Positions 25,161 through 33,476 of a stretch of 64,000 bases of DNA are shown in pieces. Positions within the stretch are counted from its first letter, which is position 1. Every line of letters starts with the position of its first letter. Under the pieces are notes generated by a model. That model did no database searches and was not told where the DNA came from. It was given only the letters and a program-made list of their open reading frames with translations. The stretch lies in contig JAXMDB010000001.1 in NCBI GenBank assembly GCA_046348995.1, positions 186,001 through 250,000 of the forward strand, read 5' to 3'. Made by a program: the position numbers and the translations under genes. The DNA is from JANNSX01 sp046348995. Its GTDB lineage: Bacteria; Pseudomonadota; Alphaproteobacteria; Rhizobiales; Hyphomicrobiaceae.

Positions 25161-25592
25161 TTAGCCCGTCGTGATGTAGGCCCGCATGGCGGCGGCCTCC
25201 ATCTCCGTCTCGGCGATCCGGTGCTTGACGACGTCCCCGATCGAGATGATGCCGACGATCTTGCCTCCCTCCATCACCGGCAAGTGACGGAAGCGGCGGG
25301 CCGTCATCTGGCCCATCACCTCGTCGATCGTATCCGCCTCGCGGCAGACGACGATCGGTCGCGACATCATGCTCTCGACCGTCTGCGACAGCGCCTTCGA
25401 GCCGATCCGGGCGATGGCGCGGACGATGTCGCGCTCCGACAGGATGCCGACCGGCTCGCTCGCCATGTCGACGACGACGAGCGAGCCGATGCCCTTCTCG
25501 GTCAGTATCGCGGCGGCGGATTCGAGGGTCACATGCGGGTGGACGGTCGCGACGTCACGACCCTTCAAGCGGAGGACGTTGGCAATATTCAC
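25161..25592 (-). CDS. CBS-domain pair protein
   Basis: A 143-residue protein consisting of two CBS domains, about residues 8-65 (TLESAAAILTEKGIGSLVVVD...GILSERDIVRAI) and 75-132 (TIDEVMGQMTARRFRHLPVMEGGKIVGIISIGDVVK). Stand-alone CBS pairs bind adenosyl ligands and act as energy or redox sensors in the cytoplasm. The start is a GTG at 25592 preceded by GAGAGGAGA, giving the usual VNIANVLRLKG start; a longer frame to 25760 has no family match. Its target is unknown. Confidence 0.85.
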   Translation of the reverse strand: MNIANVLRLKGRDVATVHPHVTLESAAAILTEKGIGSLVVVDMASEPVGILSERDIVRAIARIGSKALSQTVESMMSRPIVVCREADTIDEVMGQMTARRFRHLPVMEGGKIVGIISIGDVVKHRIAETEMEAAAMRAYITTG

Positions 25593-25829
25593 GCTCTGTC
25601 TCCTCTCTCGTTTCCCGGCAAGATCGCTGCATCGGGGCCTGGAGGGGCCGGCCTTGGGCCCACCAAAAGCATGGGCGCCTGAGCAGAAATGGCCCTCGTT
25701 CGCCAGGCCGCAATCTCTCGCTCTCATGAGCATCTTCGCCCCGTTCACGATGGCTGGCAAGCGCGGCCGTGAGGCCTCTCCTCAGCCCATGCGTGGCACG
25801 CATCCTGCTCCCTCCCTACCGAGGGTCGA

Positions 25830-25895
25830 GGCGCCCCGGCGACGGACCGTCCCAGGTTGGGACAGGTCGGAGCCCCGGTACGAGGTCCGGGCGCC
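25830..25895 (+). promoter_or_regulatory. Candidate structured RNA leader upstream of the PAS gene
   Basis: Nested inverted repeats: an outer stem GGCGCC(C)CGG with CCGGGCGCC (25830-25839 and 25887-25895, one bulged base) encloses an inner stem GACCGTCCCA with TGGGAC(A)GGTC and a 3-nt GGT loop. The structure ends 33 bp before the start codon at 25929. The rest of the 336-bp divergent region 25593-25928 shows no gene. Confidence 0.4.
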
Positions 25896-25928
25896 CGAGA
25901 TGCGTGTCAGTGGGTAGGGAAGGGGACC

Positions 25929-26573
25929 ATGAAAGAGCGAACGAGCCAGTTGCTCTACGCTTACTGGAACGACGTCAGGGGCGATCGTGTCGCCCCCCGG
26001 CGTTTCGATATCGAGCCATCGCGCATCACCGGCATCTTGCCCGAGACCTTCATTCTCGAGCGGCTGTCGCGTGCCGAGTACGTGTTTCGCCTGGCAGGCA
26101 CGCGCATTTGCGAGGTGTTCGGCCGCGAGTTTCGCGGCGCCAGTCTCTCGACGATGCTGGACGAGGCGGATCAAGAGGCGATGGAGCGGGTGCTCGAGAG
26201 CGTGTGCCGGGAAGGCGCCGCGGGTATCCTTACTCTGGAGGCGCGCGATCGCCTGGAGCGCTCGGTGCGGCTCGAGATGCTTCTGCTGCCGCTCGTCCAT
26301 ACGGGTCTCGAGATCAGCCGTGTGCTCGGCAGCCTCGCCGTCAGCGCGGCCCCCGCTTGGCTCGGACAGGAGCCCGTCGTCACCCTGCGCTTGAAAACCT
26401 TCAACCTCGTCTGGCCCGACGGGCGGCCGCACGCGCTGCTCGAGCGCTCGGACCGTCAGTCGCCATTCCTGCGGGGCCCCCGGCATTCCCGCGTCGTTCA
26501 CAGCGAGCGCCGCAGCTTCCGCGTCTACGAGGGCGGGCTCAGCACCAGCGAGCCGCCGCCGTCGAAGCCGTGA
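25929..26573 (+). CDS. PAS-domain protein (PAS_5/DUF1488-like alphaproteobacterial family)
   Basis: A 214-residue protein with a PAS-like fold over about residues 8-150: AYWNDVRGDRVAPRRFDIEP, ITGILPETFILERL and YVFRLAGTRICEVFGREFRG match the PAS_5 family seen in alphaproteobacteria (assignment from memory of the motif). The C-terminal 60 residues are basic and low in complexity. ATG 25929 follows GGAAGGGGA. It has no catalytic or DNA-binding output domain, so it may act by protein contact or ligand sensing. It is divergent from the CBS gene. Confidence 0.7.
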   Translation: MKERTSQLLYAYWNDVRGDRVAPRRFDIEPSRITGILPETFILERLSRAEYVFRLAGTRICEVFGREFRGASLSTMLDEADQEAMERVLESVCREGAAGILTLEARDRLERSVRLEMLLLPLVHTGLEISRVLGSLAVSAAPAWLGQEPVVTLRLKTFNLVWPDGRPHALLERSDRQSPFLRGPRHSRVVHSERRSFRVYEGGLSTSEPPPSKP

Positions 26574-26701
26574 GGGTGCCGGCTCGCCACCGAGGCATAA
26601 TCTGACGACAGGTCAGCAGTGCGCGCGTAGCCCTGGAACGGTGCGCTCGCCTCGCCGATACTCGCCGGCGTGACAGTCGCAGATCCCCGGAAAGCCACAG
26701 C

Positions 26702-28330
26702 ATGACGGATCGTGATCGTGCCTCGAGTCAATCGTGGTCGGGGCTGCCGCTCGACGTGAGCTATGGGCCGCAAGAGGCCGGCCAAAGCTACCGTGAGAAG
26801 CTCGGCGATCCGGGCACATTTCCCTTCACGCGCGGCGGGCACCCGGAGATGTACCGCAAGCGGCTGTGGATCACGCGCCAGCTCTGTGGGCTCGATACGC
26901 CCGAGGCGACCAACGCGCGTTTGCGCTACCTGATCGCCAACGGCCAGACGGGCTTGGCGATCGTCCCCGACACGCCGACGCAGCTCGGCTTCGACAGCGA
27001 TCATCCGCTTGGCGAGCGCTCCGCCGGAACGCAGGGCGTGCCGCTCGCCAGCGTCGAGGATATGGATCGCATGCTGGCCGGCATCGATCTGTCCGCAGTG
27101 ACGGCCTCGTTCTCGGTGCCGGGTGTCGCTGCGACCGTTCTGTTCGGCCAGCTGCTCAGCGTCGCCGGACGTCGCGGCGTTCCGCTCACCTCGCTGCGCG
27201 GCTCCTTCCAGAACGATCCCTTGCAGGCGACGCACACCAGCTACGACGCCGGCACGCCGATCGAGCTCGGCTTGAGACTCTGCATCGACATGATGGAGCA
27301 TTGCGCGCGGCACGTGCCGGGTTTCCACGCCATCACCGTCAACTCCTACGATTTGCGCGAAAGCGGGCTCGATGCGCCCCAGGAGATCGGCGTCGCCATC
27401 GCCATGGCGCGCACCTACATCCGCGAGACGATGAAGCGCGGCCTCTCCGTCGATCAGTTCGGGCCGGGCATCCTGCTCATCTCGGCGGCGCATATCGATC
27501 TCTTCGAGGAGGTCGCCAAGTTCCGCGCCGCGCGCCGCATCTGGGCCCGGATGATGCGCGACGAGTTCGGCGCCAAGGAGGACCGCACCTGCCGCTTGAC
27601 GCTGGCGGTGCATACGGCCGGCTCCTCGCTGGTGGCGCCGCAGCCGGCCAACAATATCGCCCGCAGCACGGTCGAGGCGCTGGCGGCGATCTTGGGCGGC
27701 TGTCAGGGCCTCGATCTCTCAGGCTTCGACGAGCCCGTCGACCTGCCGTCGGAGGAGGCCGCGCGGGTGTCGCTCAGAACGCAGCAGATCCTGGCGCTCG
27801 AAGCCGGCGTCGCCAACGTCGCCGATCCGCTCGGCGGCTCCTGGTATGTGGAATCGCTCACCGACGCGGTCGAGGCCCGAGCGCTCGCCGTCATGGACGA
27901 GATCGAGCAGCAGGGCGGCATGGTGAAAGCGGCACAAAGCGGCTGGCTCAGGCGACTGATCGAGCAGATGCAGTTCAAGCTGCAATCGGAGATCGCCTCG
28001 GGCCAGCGCCCGGTCGTCGGCCTCAACTGCCACACCATTCCTCCCGAGGAGGATCGCCTCCTGTCCTTCCGCGGCACGCATCCCGAGCCCTCGGCCGATC
28101 AGGTGCGGTCGGTGCGTGTGCATCGCGCATCCCGTGATCGCGCCGCCGTCAAGACCGCGCTCGCCGATCTCAAAGCGCGGGCGCAGTCGGAGCGCGAGAA
28201 CCTGATCCCGGCCATGACGGCCGCGGCGTCGGCGGGCGCCACCGTCGGCGAGGTGCTGGGCACGATCCGCGTCGCCCACGGGCTCGCCTACGATCCCGTC
28301 GGCCAGATCGCCGAAGGCAGCACGGTCTGA
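26702..28330 (+). CDS. B12-dependent acyl-CoA mutase, large subunit, atypical active site
   Basis: A 542-residue TIM-barrel subunit of the methylmalonyl-CoA mutase family. Family signatures include NGQTGLAIVPDTPTQLGFDS, QNDPL, DQFGPG and DPLGGSWYVE. Compared gap-free with P. shermanii MutB from memory, the positions that define substrate and catalysis differ: Tyr89 is L61, Ala116 is V88, the carboxylate-binding Arg207 is S180, and the catalytic His244 is D217, while Gln197 is kept as Q170. It is therefore unlikely to be a methylmalonyl-CoA mutase, and differs from 2-hydroxyisobutyryl-CoA mutase (Ile90/Asp117). The cobalamin subunit is the next gene. The real substrate is unknown. Confidence 0.85.
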   Translation: MTDRDRASSQSWSGLPLDVSYGPQEAGQSYREKLGDPGTFPFTRGGHPEMYRKRLWITRQLCGLDTPEATNARLRYLIANGQTGLAIVPDTPTQLGFDSDHPLGERSAGTQGVPLASVEDMDRMLAGIDLSAVTASFSVPGVAATVLFGQLLSVAGRRGVPLTSLRGSFQNDPLQATHTSYDAGTPIELGLRLCIDMMEHCARHVPGFHAITVNSYDLRESGLDAPQEIGVAIAMARTYIRETMKRGLSVDQFGPGILLISAAHIDLFEEVAKFRAARRIWARMMRDEFGAKEDRTCRLTLAVHTAGSSLVAPQPANNIARSTVEALAAILGGCQGLDLSGFDEPVDLPSEEAARVSLRTQQILALEAGVANVADPLGGSWYVESLTDAVEARALAVMDEIEQQGGMVKAAQSGWLRRLIEQMQFKLQSEIASGQRPVVGLNCHTIPPEEDRLLSFRGTHPEPSADQVRSVRVHRASRDRAAVKTALADLKARAQSERENLIPAMTAAASAGATVGEVLGTIRVAHGLAYDPVGQIAEGSTV

Positions 28331-28339
28331 GGATTGATC

Positions 28340-28756
28340 ATGAGCCAGCATCCGATCCGTGTCCTGCTCGCCAAGGTCGGCCTCGACCTGCACGACGTCG
28401 GCGCGAAGTTCGTCGCCCGCAGTCTGCGCGATGCGGGCATGGAGGTGATCTACCTCGGGCCGTTCCAGACCTCGGCGAGCATCGTCAACGCGACCCTCGA
28501 GGAGGGCCCCGACGTCGTCGCGATCTCGAGCATCTCGGGCGAGTACAAGCCGTATGTCCGCGAGATCGTCCGCGACATGAAGGATCAGGCGCTCGACCCG
28601 CTGCTCATCGTCGGCGGCCTGGTGCCTCCGGGCGACAAGCAGGAGCTGCTGTCCCTCGGCGTCGATGCCGTGTTCGGGCAAGGCTCGGCCATGGACGACA
28701 TCATCGGTTTCCTGAGGCAGGCCGCGGCCGAGCGCCGGGCGAAGGCAGCCGGCTGA
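28340..28756 (+). CDS. B12-binding small subunit of the acyl-CoA mutase
   Basis: A 138-residue cobalamin-binding domain protein, the length of HcmB-type small subunits. The base-off/His-on motif DxHxxG is intact as LAKVGLDLHDVG, including the lysine that corresponds to MutB Lys604; later motifs are SSISG and GGLVPPGD. It starts 9 bp after the large-subunit stop; ATG 28340 follows GAGG, and an in-frame TTG two codons upstream is ignored. Together the two subunits should form the complete mutase. No MeaB-like chaperone is present in this window. Confidence 0.92.
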   Translation: MSQHPIRVLLAKVGLDLHDVGAKFVARSLRDAGMEVIYLGPFQTSASIVNATLEEGPDVVAISSISGEYKPYVREIVRDMKDQALDPLLIVGGLVPPGDKQELLSLGVDAVFGQGSAMDDIIGFLRQAAAERRAKAAG

Positions 28757-28863
28757 CGAGCATCGCCCTTTAGGCATGCACCCGGTCGAGAGCAGGGTCG
28801 GCACGGCGCGGCTTTGGCGGCGTCCGGCAGCCGCGTAGGATGTCAGCTCTCGGAGGCGGGCGC

Positions 28864-30108
28864 ATGGGCAAGAACGTCATCGTCGTCGGAGCGGGCGTCG
28901 TCGGCATGGGCTGCGCGAGCTATCTGCAGCGCGCCGGCCACAAGGTGACGGTCATCGATCGGCTGCCGCCCGGCCGCTCGACCTCCTTCGGCAACGGCGG
29001 CGGCATCGCCTCGACCTTCGTGCTGCCGCTGGCGATGCCCGGCCTCCTGAAGAAGTATATCAAGTATTACATGGATCCCGAAGGTCCGGTGTCGCTGCGC
29101 TGGCGGCATATGCCATTCATGATGCCTTTCCTCTTTCACTTCTTGCGCAACTGCCGGCCCGAGCGCGTGAAGGCCTGCACGGAGGCGCTCGCGGCCTTCA
29201 TGCCGCCCGCTTACGACGCCTGGAAGCCCTTGTTCGAGGACGCCGGACTGATGCCGCTCGTGCGTGGCGACGGCGGCTTGTGGATCTACCGCGACCGCGC
29301 CGGCCTCGAGGTCGACCGTCCGTTCTGGAACGGGCGCAAAGAGAAGGGGCTCACGTTCCACGAGCTCTCGCAGGATGAGCTGAGGCAGGTCGAGCCCGCC
29401 GTGTCGCGCGACTGGAAAGCCGCCGTGCTCGAGCCCGATTGGCACTACGTGCGCGATCCCTACAAGGTGACGGCGGGGCTCGCGGATATGCTGCGCACCA
29501 GAGGCGGCACCGTGCTCGAGGAGGAGGTGCTCGACTTCGACAAGGGGCCCGACGGCGTGCGCGCCGTGCTCACGAGCCGCGGCCGTCATGCCTGCGACGC
29601 CGTCGTCATCGCCTGTGGTGCGTGGTCGGCGAAGCTCGCCGCCAAGCTCGGCAGCCGCGTGCCGCTCGAGGCGCAGCGCGGCTATCACGTGACGATCCCC
29701 AACGCCGGCGTCGAGACGCGCCACCTCGTCGTCGTCGGCATGGCCAAGATCGCCATCACGACCATGGACATGGGCGTGCGCATCGTCGGCGCCTCGGCCT
29801 TCCCCGGCATCGACGCGCCACCCGACTGGAGCCAGTCGAAGATGGTCGCGACCTGGGGCAAGCGCGTGCTCCCCGGCCTCAATACCGAGGGCATGACGGA
29901 GTGGTTCGGCGAACGGCCACTGACGCCGGACTCGCTGCCCGTGCTCGGCCGCTCTCCCAACTTCGCGAATGCCTTCTACGCGTTCGGCCACAGTCACATG
30001 GGGCTGACAACCGGCGCCATCACCGGCAAGCTCCTCGCCGAGGCCGTGAGCGAGCGGCCGACGAGCATAGACCTCTCGCCCTTCCGCATCGATCGCCGCT
30101 ACAGCTAG
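28864..30108 (+). CDS. FAD-dependent D-amino acid dehydrogenase-like oxidoreductase
   Basis: A 414-residue DAO-family flavoenzyme. The FAD motif is VIVVGAGVVGMGCASYL at the N-terminus; STSFGNGGGIA matches the DadA-type segment (SxANAG in DadA), and the C-terminal GHSHMGLTTGAITG closes the FAD site. DadA-like enzymes oxidise D-amino acids or related amines to imines, passing electrons to the membrane chain. ATG 28864 is chosen because GGAGG lies 6 bp upstream; an ATG at 28840 is possible. It follows the mutase genes by about 107 bp and precedes a RidA gene, a fitting partner for an imine-producing enzyme. Confidence 0.85.
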   Translation: MGKNVIVVGAGVVGMGCASYLQRAGHKVTVIDRLPPGRSTSFGNGGGIASTFVLPLAMPGLLKKYIKYYMDPEGPVSLRWRHMPFMMPFLFHFLRNCRPERVKACTEALAAFMPPAYDAWKPLFEDAGLMPLVRGDGGLWIYRDRAGLEVDRPFWNGRKEKGLTFHELSQDELRQVEPAVSRDWKAAVLEPDWHYVRDPYKVTAGLADMLRTRGGTVLEEEVLDFDKGPDGVRAVLTSRGRHACDAVVIACGAWSAKLAAKLGSRVPLEAQRGYHVTIPNAGVETRHLVVVGMAKIAITTMDMGVRIVGASAFPGIDAPPDWSQSKMVATWGKRVLPGLNTEGMTEWFGERPLTPDSLPVLGRSPNFANAFYAFGHSHMGLTTGAITGKLLAEAVSERPTSIDLSPFRIDRRYS

Positions 30109-30141
30109 CGAACCCAAAGACCAACAGAAAGGATCACGCCC

Positions 30142-30630
30142 ATGGCGCACGCCATCGAAGCCAAGCTCAAGCAGATGGGGCTCTACCTGCCGGAGCCGCT
30201 CAAGGTGCCGCCCGGCCTATCGCTGCCGTTCGTGCCCGTGCTCGTGCGGGGCAACCGCGTCTACATCTCCGGCCACGCGCCGCAGGATCCGGACGGCTCG
30301 ATCAGCAAGCCGCTCGGCAAGCTCGGCCGCGAGCTGACGCAGGAGCAGGGCTACACTTGCGCCAAGCTCGTCTGCCTGTCGGTGCTGGGCGATCTCAAGC
30401 GCGCCATCGGCGATCTCGACCGCGTGACGCAATGGCTGCGCGTGTTCGGCATGGTCAACTGCGCGCCGGGCTTCAATCGCACGACGCCCGTCATCAACGG
30501 CTTCAGCGATCTCGTGATCGAGCTGTTCGGCAAGGAAAAGGGCGCCCATACCCGCTCGGCCGTCGGCATGGCCGAGCTGCCGCTCGACATCCCCGTCGAG
30601 GTCGAGGCCGAGATCGAGATCGCCGTTTAG
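30142..30630 (+). CDS. RidA-family (YjgF/YER057c/UK114) imine deaminase-like protein
   Basis: A 162-residue RidA-superfamily protein, longer than E. coli RidA (128) because of an N-terminal extension. Core features are VYISGHAPQ, the central LGDLKRAIGDLDRV and the C-terminal TRSAVGMAELPLDIPVEVE, which keeps the arginine (RS) that binds the substrate carboxylate in active RidA. It starts 33 bp after the DadA-like gene, preceded by AGAAAGGA. Likely to hydrolyse reactive imines made by that flavoenzyme. The precise subgroup is not certain. Confidence 0.88.
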   Translation: MAHAIEAKLKQMGLYLPEPLKVPPGLSLPFVPVLVRGNRVYISGHAPQDPDGSISKPLGKLGRELTQEQGYTCAKLVCLSVLGDLKRAIGDLDRVTQWLRVFGMVNCAPGFNRTTPVINGFSDLVIELFGKEKGAHTRSAVGMAELPLDIPVEVEAEIEIAV

Positions 30631-30648
30631 CGGCAAGCATGCTGTATC

Positions 30649-30675
30649 GCGACGGCAGATCCGGACTGCCGTCGC
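30649..30675. terminator. Perfect hairpin after the mutase/DadA/RidA genes
   Basis: GCGACGGCAG and CTGCCGTCGC form a perfect 10-bp stem with a 7-nt loop, 18 bp after the RidA stop. There is no following T-run, so it may act as an mRNA 3-prime stabiliser or a Rho-assisted end rather than a classical terminator. Confidence 0.5.
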
Positions 30676-30843
30676 GTCCGGCACTATGCGTGACTCTATT
30701 ACCAACCAGATATTTGTGACTGTTTCTCACTGAGACACGTTTCCAGCTGCCATTAAGGCGATCTTAAAGTGCCTAGGGCCATAGTGCGTGGCAACTGACG
30801 ATGGGCGAGCTGCGCTTTCATTGCGCGGCCTCGGGGCACGAGT

Positions 30844-31485
30844 ATGAACGCACAAGATTTCTTCCCGCCGGACCATGATCTCGAGGCACGCAGCCCGCGG
30901 GCGCGTATCCGGGCGGACCTGCGCCGCTACAAGCGCATCGAGATCAATTGCCTCGGCCGCTATATGCGGGCCGACAAGACCGAGCACACCTGCCGGCTCA
31001 TCAATATATCCGTCGGCGACGCGGCCATCGTCTGCTCCGAGACTGTCGAGGTGGGCGAGACGATCATCGCCTATTTCGACGAGATCGGCCGCATCGAGGG
31101 CCCGGTCGCCCGCTTGCTTCCCGGTGGCGGCTTCGCGATGATTTTCAGCGGCTCCTCGCACCGGCGCGAGAAGCTCGCCGCCCAGCTCACCTGGCTCATC
31201 AACCGCGCCGCTCTCGGCATCCCCGAGGCGCGCCGTCACGAGCGCATCGAGCCGACGAATGTCCATTCGAGCCTGACGCTGCCCAACGGCACACAGGTGC
31301 CGTGCCAGATCATCGACGTCTCGATCTCAGGTGCGGCCGTCGACGTTGCGGCGCGTCCGCCGATCGGCACCGAGGTCGTGCTCGGCCGTTTGCGCGCGAA
31401 GGTCGTCCGCCATGCCGACGACGGGGTCGGCCTGCGCTTCCTCGACATCCAGAACCCGACCGCGCTCAGGCGCCATTTCGGCTGA
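30844..31485 (+). CDS. Protein with two PilZ domains
   Basis: A 213-residue protein with tandem PilZ-like domains, about residues 25-110 (RRYKRIEINCLGRYM, CRLINISVGDAAIV) and 128-212 (RRHERIEPTNVHSSL, CQIIDVSISGAAVDV). PilZ domains bind cyclic-di-GMP through RxxxR and (D/N)xSxxG; the second domain has both (RRHER, DVSISG), while in the first the second motif is degenerate (NISVGD). This suggests one binding-competent domain and one structural one. It is a single gene. Output is probably by contact with a partner protein. Confidence 0.85.
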   Translation: MNAQDFFPPDHDLEARSPRARIRADLRRYKRIEINCLGRYMRADKTEHTCRLINISVGDAAIVCSETVEVGETIIAYFDEIGRIEGPVARLLPGGGFAMIFSGSSHRREKLAAQLTWLINRAALGIPEARRHERIEPTNVHSSLTLPNGTQVPCQIIDVSISGAAVDVAARPPIGTEVVLGRLRAKVVRHADDGVGLRFLDIQNPTALRRHFG

Positions 31486-31691
31486 AATCGGCAGCGCGGG
31501 ATCGGCTTGCGACGGTGGCGAAGCATTCGCCGCCGCCTCTGCTTGTGCCTATGCAGCTGAACGAAGATTTCAGAAAATTATCGTCAACAAACGTCAAGAT
31601 TAGAGGAGAATTAATCTCGTAATCGGCATCCTGCCTTTGCGAGAAAGACAGTCATTTCGCGTATGTTGCGGAGTGTCGGTTGGGGGTTGGT

Positions 31692-32336
31692 ATGTTGCGG
31701 CTCGTGCGCAGAGTAAGTGTCATGACGGTGGCCGTCGCGGGTTTCGCGACGGGTGTCGCGTCCGCTGCCGGTGCTGCGAGCGTCAGCACCGCGGTCGCCT
31801 CCTACATGCGGGTCTACACGCGCTCCGAGCCGCCGTCCGGCTTTCTCTCGTTCTGTGCCCGCTCGGGCGACCAATGCAAGGCGCGCAACGATCTCACCGA
31901 TCGCGTGGTCCTCGGCGCCCGGCAGTGGCAGGACTTGACCGAGGTGAACCAGGTCGTCAACCGCACGGTGAAACCGGTCAGCGACCTCGATCTCTACGGC
32001 ACGACCGAATACTGGACGCTGCCGAGCTCGAGCGGCGACTGCGAAGACTATGTGCTCTTGAAGCAGAAGATGCTCATCGAGCGCGGCTGGCCGCAGGGCA
32101 GCGTGCTCGTCACCGTGGTGCGCGACGAAGCCGGCCAGGGTCATGCCGTGCTGACGGCCCGCACGAGCCGCGGCGACTACATTCTCGACAATCGCTTCGA
32201 GGCGATCCGCCTCTGGCACGAGACGGGCTACAGCTTCATCAAGCGCCAGTCCTACTTGAGCCCCATGATCTGGATGTCGCTCGCGCCGGCCAATCGCCTG
32301 GTGCAGCCACCCGTCGCCTCGCCTCCGGACAATTGA
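31692..32336 (+). CDS. Bacterial transglutaminase-like cysteine peptidase (BTLCP)
   Basis: A 214-residue exported protein. Residues about 1-32 form a signal peptide (VMTVAVAGFATGVASAAGA). The papain-like catalytic triad is visible: Cys in SSSGDCEDYVLLK, His in GQGHAVLT and Asp in YILDNR, matching the DUF920/BTLCP family. These periplasmic proteases include LapG, which releases surface adhesins under cyclic-di-GMP control. A PilZ gene precedes it, but no LapD-like receptor is seen here. ATG 31692 is chosen over an in-frame TTG at 31680. A rho-independent terminator follows at 32415. Confidence 0.88.
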   Translation: MLRLVRRVSVMTVAVAGFATGVASAAGAASVSTAVASYMRVYTRSEPPSGFLSFCARSGDQCKARNDLTDRVVLGARQWQDLTEVNQVVNRTVKPVSDLDLYGTTEYWTLPSSSGDCEDYVLLKQKMLIERGWPQGSVLVTVVRDEAGQGHAVLTARTSRGDYILDNRFEAIRLWHETGYSFIKRQSYLSPMIWMSLAPANRLVQPPVASPPDN

Positions 32337-32414
32337 TGGAGCAAGCGACGATTTCGAGATCAGTTCTGGTGCCCCTCACCCTGCCATCCCCGACCCCGCA
32401 CCGGAGCTGCAACT

Positions 32415-32448
32415 GAGCCGGCCTCGCAAGAGTGCCGGCTCTTTTTTT
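32415..32448 (+). terminator. Rho-independent terminator
   Basis: GAGCCGGC and GCCGGCTC form an 8-bp stem with a loop of about 11 nt, followed by seven T on the plus strand. It ends transcription of the BTLCP gene and lies 10 bp before the end of a convergent gene. Confidence 0.85.
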
Positions 32449-32458
32449 GCGGTTTGCG

Positions 32459-32992
32459 CTACGCGCCCTGCACGGCGAGCCCCGTCGAGAACCGGCGGCT
32501 GTTCTCGACATAGTGATGGGCGGACTCCTTCAGTCCTTCGATCGCCTTCTCGTCGAGCGTGCGCACCACCTTGCCGGGCGCGCCCATGACGAGGGAATTG
32601 TCCGGGATCTCCTTGCCCTCGGTGATGAGCGCCTTTGCGCCGATCAGGCAGTTGCGGCCGATGCGGGCGCCATTCAGCACCACGGCGCCGATGCCGATCA
32701 GGCTGTTCTCGCCGATCGTGCAGCCGTGCAGCATGGCCATGTGGCCGATCGTGCAACCGGGGCCGATCGTGAGCGGATAGCCCATGTCGGTGTGGAGGAC
32801 CGAGCCGTCCTGGATGTTGGAGCCCCTGCCGACGCGGATCAGCTCGTTGTCGCCGCGCAGCACGGCGCCGAACCAGATGTTGGCGTCCTCCTCGAGCGCG
32901 ACATTGCCGACGAGGATCGCTGTGGGCGCGATCCAATACCGGCCGCTCGCGGGAAGCGTGACGGAGATGCCGTCGAGGCGATAGCAGGGCAT
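32459..32992 (-). CDS. Gamma-carbonic anhydrase-like hexapeptide-repeat protein
   Basis: A 177-residue left-handed beta-helix protein. Hexapeptide repeats run from about residue 25 to 150, with the family segments GAVLRGDNELIRVG, NIQDGSVLHTD, IGHMAMLHGCTIG and GAKALI. Three histidines (HTD, IGH, LHG) can form the metal site of gamma carbonic anhydrases. The ATG at 32992 follows AGGAG, and an upstream in-frame start at 33052 is rejected. Carbonic anhydrase activity is not assured in this family (YrdA/PaaY-like proteins). Confidence 0.9.
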   Translation of the reverse strand: MPCYRLDGISVTLPASGRYWIAPTAILVGNVALEEDANIWFGAVLRGDNELIRVGRGSNIQDGSVLHTDMGYPLTIGPGCTIGHMAMLHGCTIGENSLIGIGAVVLNGARIGRNCLIGAKALITEGKEIPDNSLVMGAPGKVVRTLDEKAIEGLKESAHHYVENSRRFSTGLAVQGA

Positions 32993-33096
32993 GAGCGCTC
33001 CTTGGCTGCGGTGTGTCAGCCAAGTAAAGAGCCGTTCAACGGCATCGCGCAAGTCGCAGAGCCGGCAGCCCTGATCCGCGGAGGAACGATGCGGCG

Positions 33097-33312
33097 TCAG
33101 ACGCCGTCGAGATCGTAGCCCAGGATCGCCATCTGGAACTGATAGGACAGCTCGTCGTCCTCGTCGTCCCGGAACATGATGCCGATGAATTCGTCACCGA
33201 TGTAGACCTCGGCCGAGTCGTCTTTCTTCGGACGTTGCCGGACCTCGATTGCCTCGAGCCGAAAAGTCTTCCGAAGATACTTTTCCAGGCGGACGATCTC
33301 TTCGCGCTTCAT
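33097..33312 (-). CDS. DUF3126 family protein
   Basis: A 71-residue acidic protein starting MKREEIVRLEKYLRKTF, with RPKKDDSAEVYIGDEFIG and FRDDEDDELSYQFQMAIL, which is the typical whole-length pattern of DUF3126, a family I know from Rhizobiales and relatives. The function is not known. It lies between the hexapeptide protein and cysE on the same strand with gaps of 104 and 164 bp, so co-transcription is possible but unproven. Confidence 0.88.
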   Translation of the reverse strand: MKREEIVRLEKYLRKTFRLEAIEVRQRPKKDDSAEVYIGDEFIGIMFRDDEDDELSYQFQMAILGYDLDGV

Positions 33313-33476
33313 GTCTTTTCCAATTTCTGCGGGCTGACCGAACCCTCGACCAGCGAGGCTCCATTACGTATATCAGCAGTAATACGTAGGGAGCAATGCA
33401 GTATTGTTGCAAATCAATTGTCTGCTGCGCACTGTTGTCACAGCAGATAAACGGATACGGAAACTCGGATTGCGCA

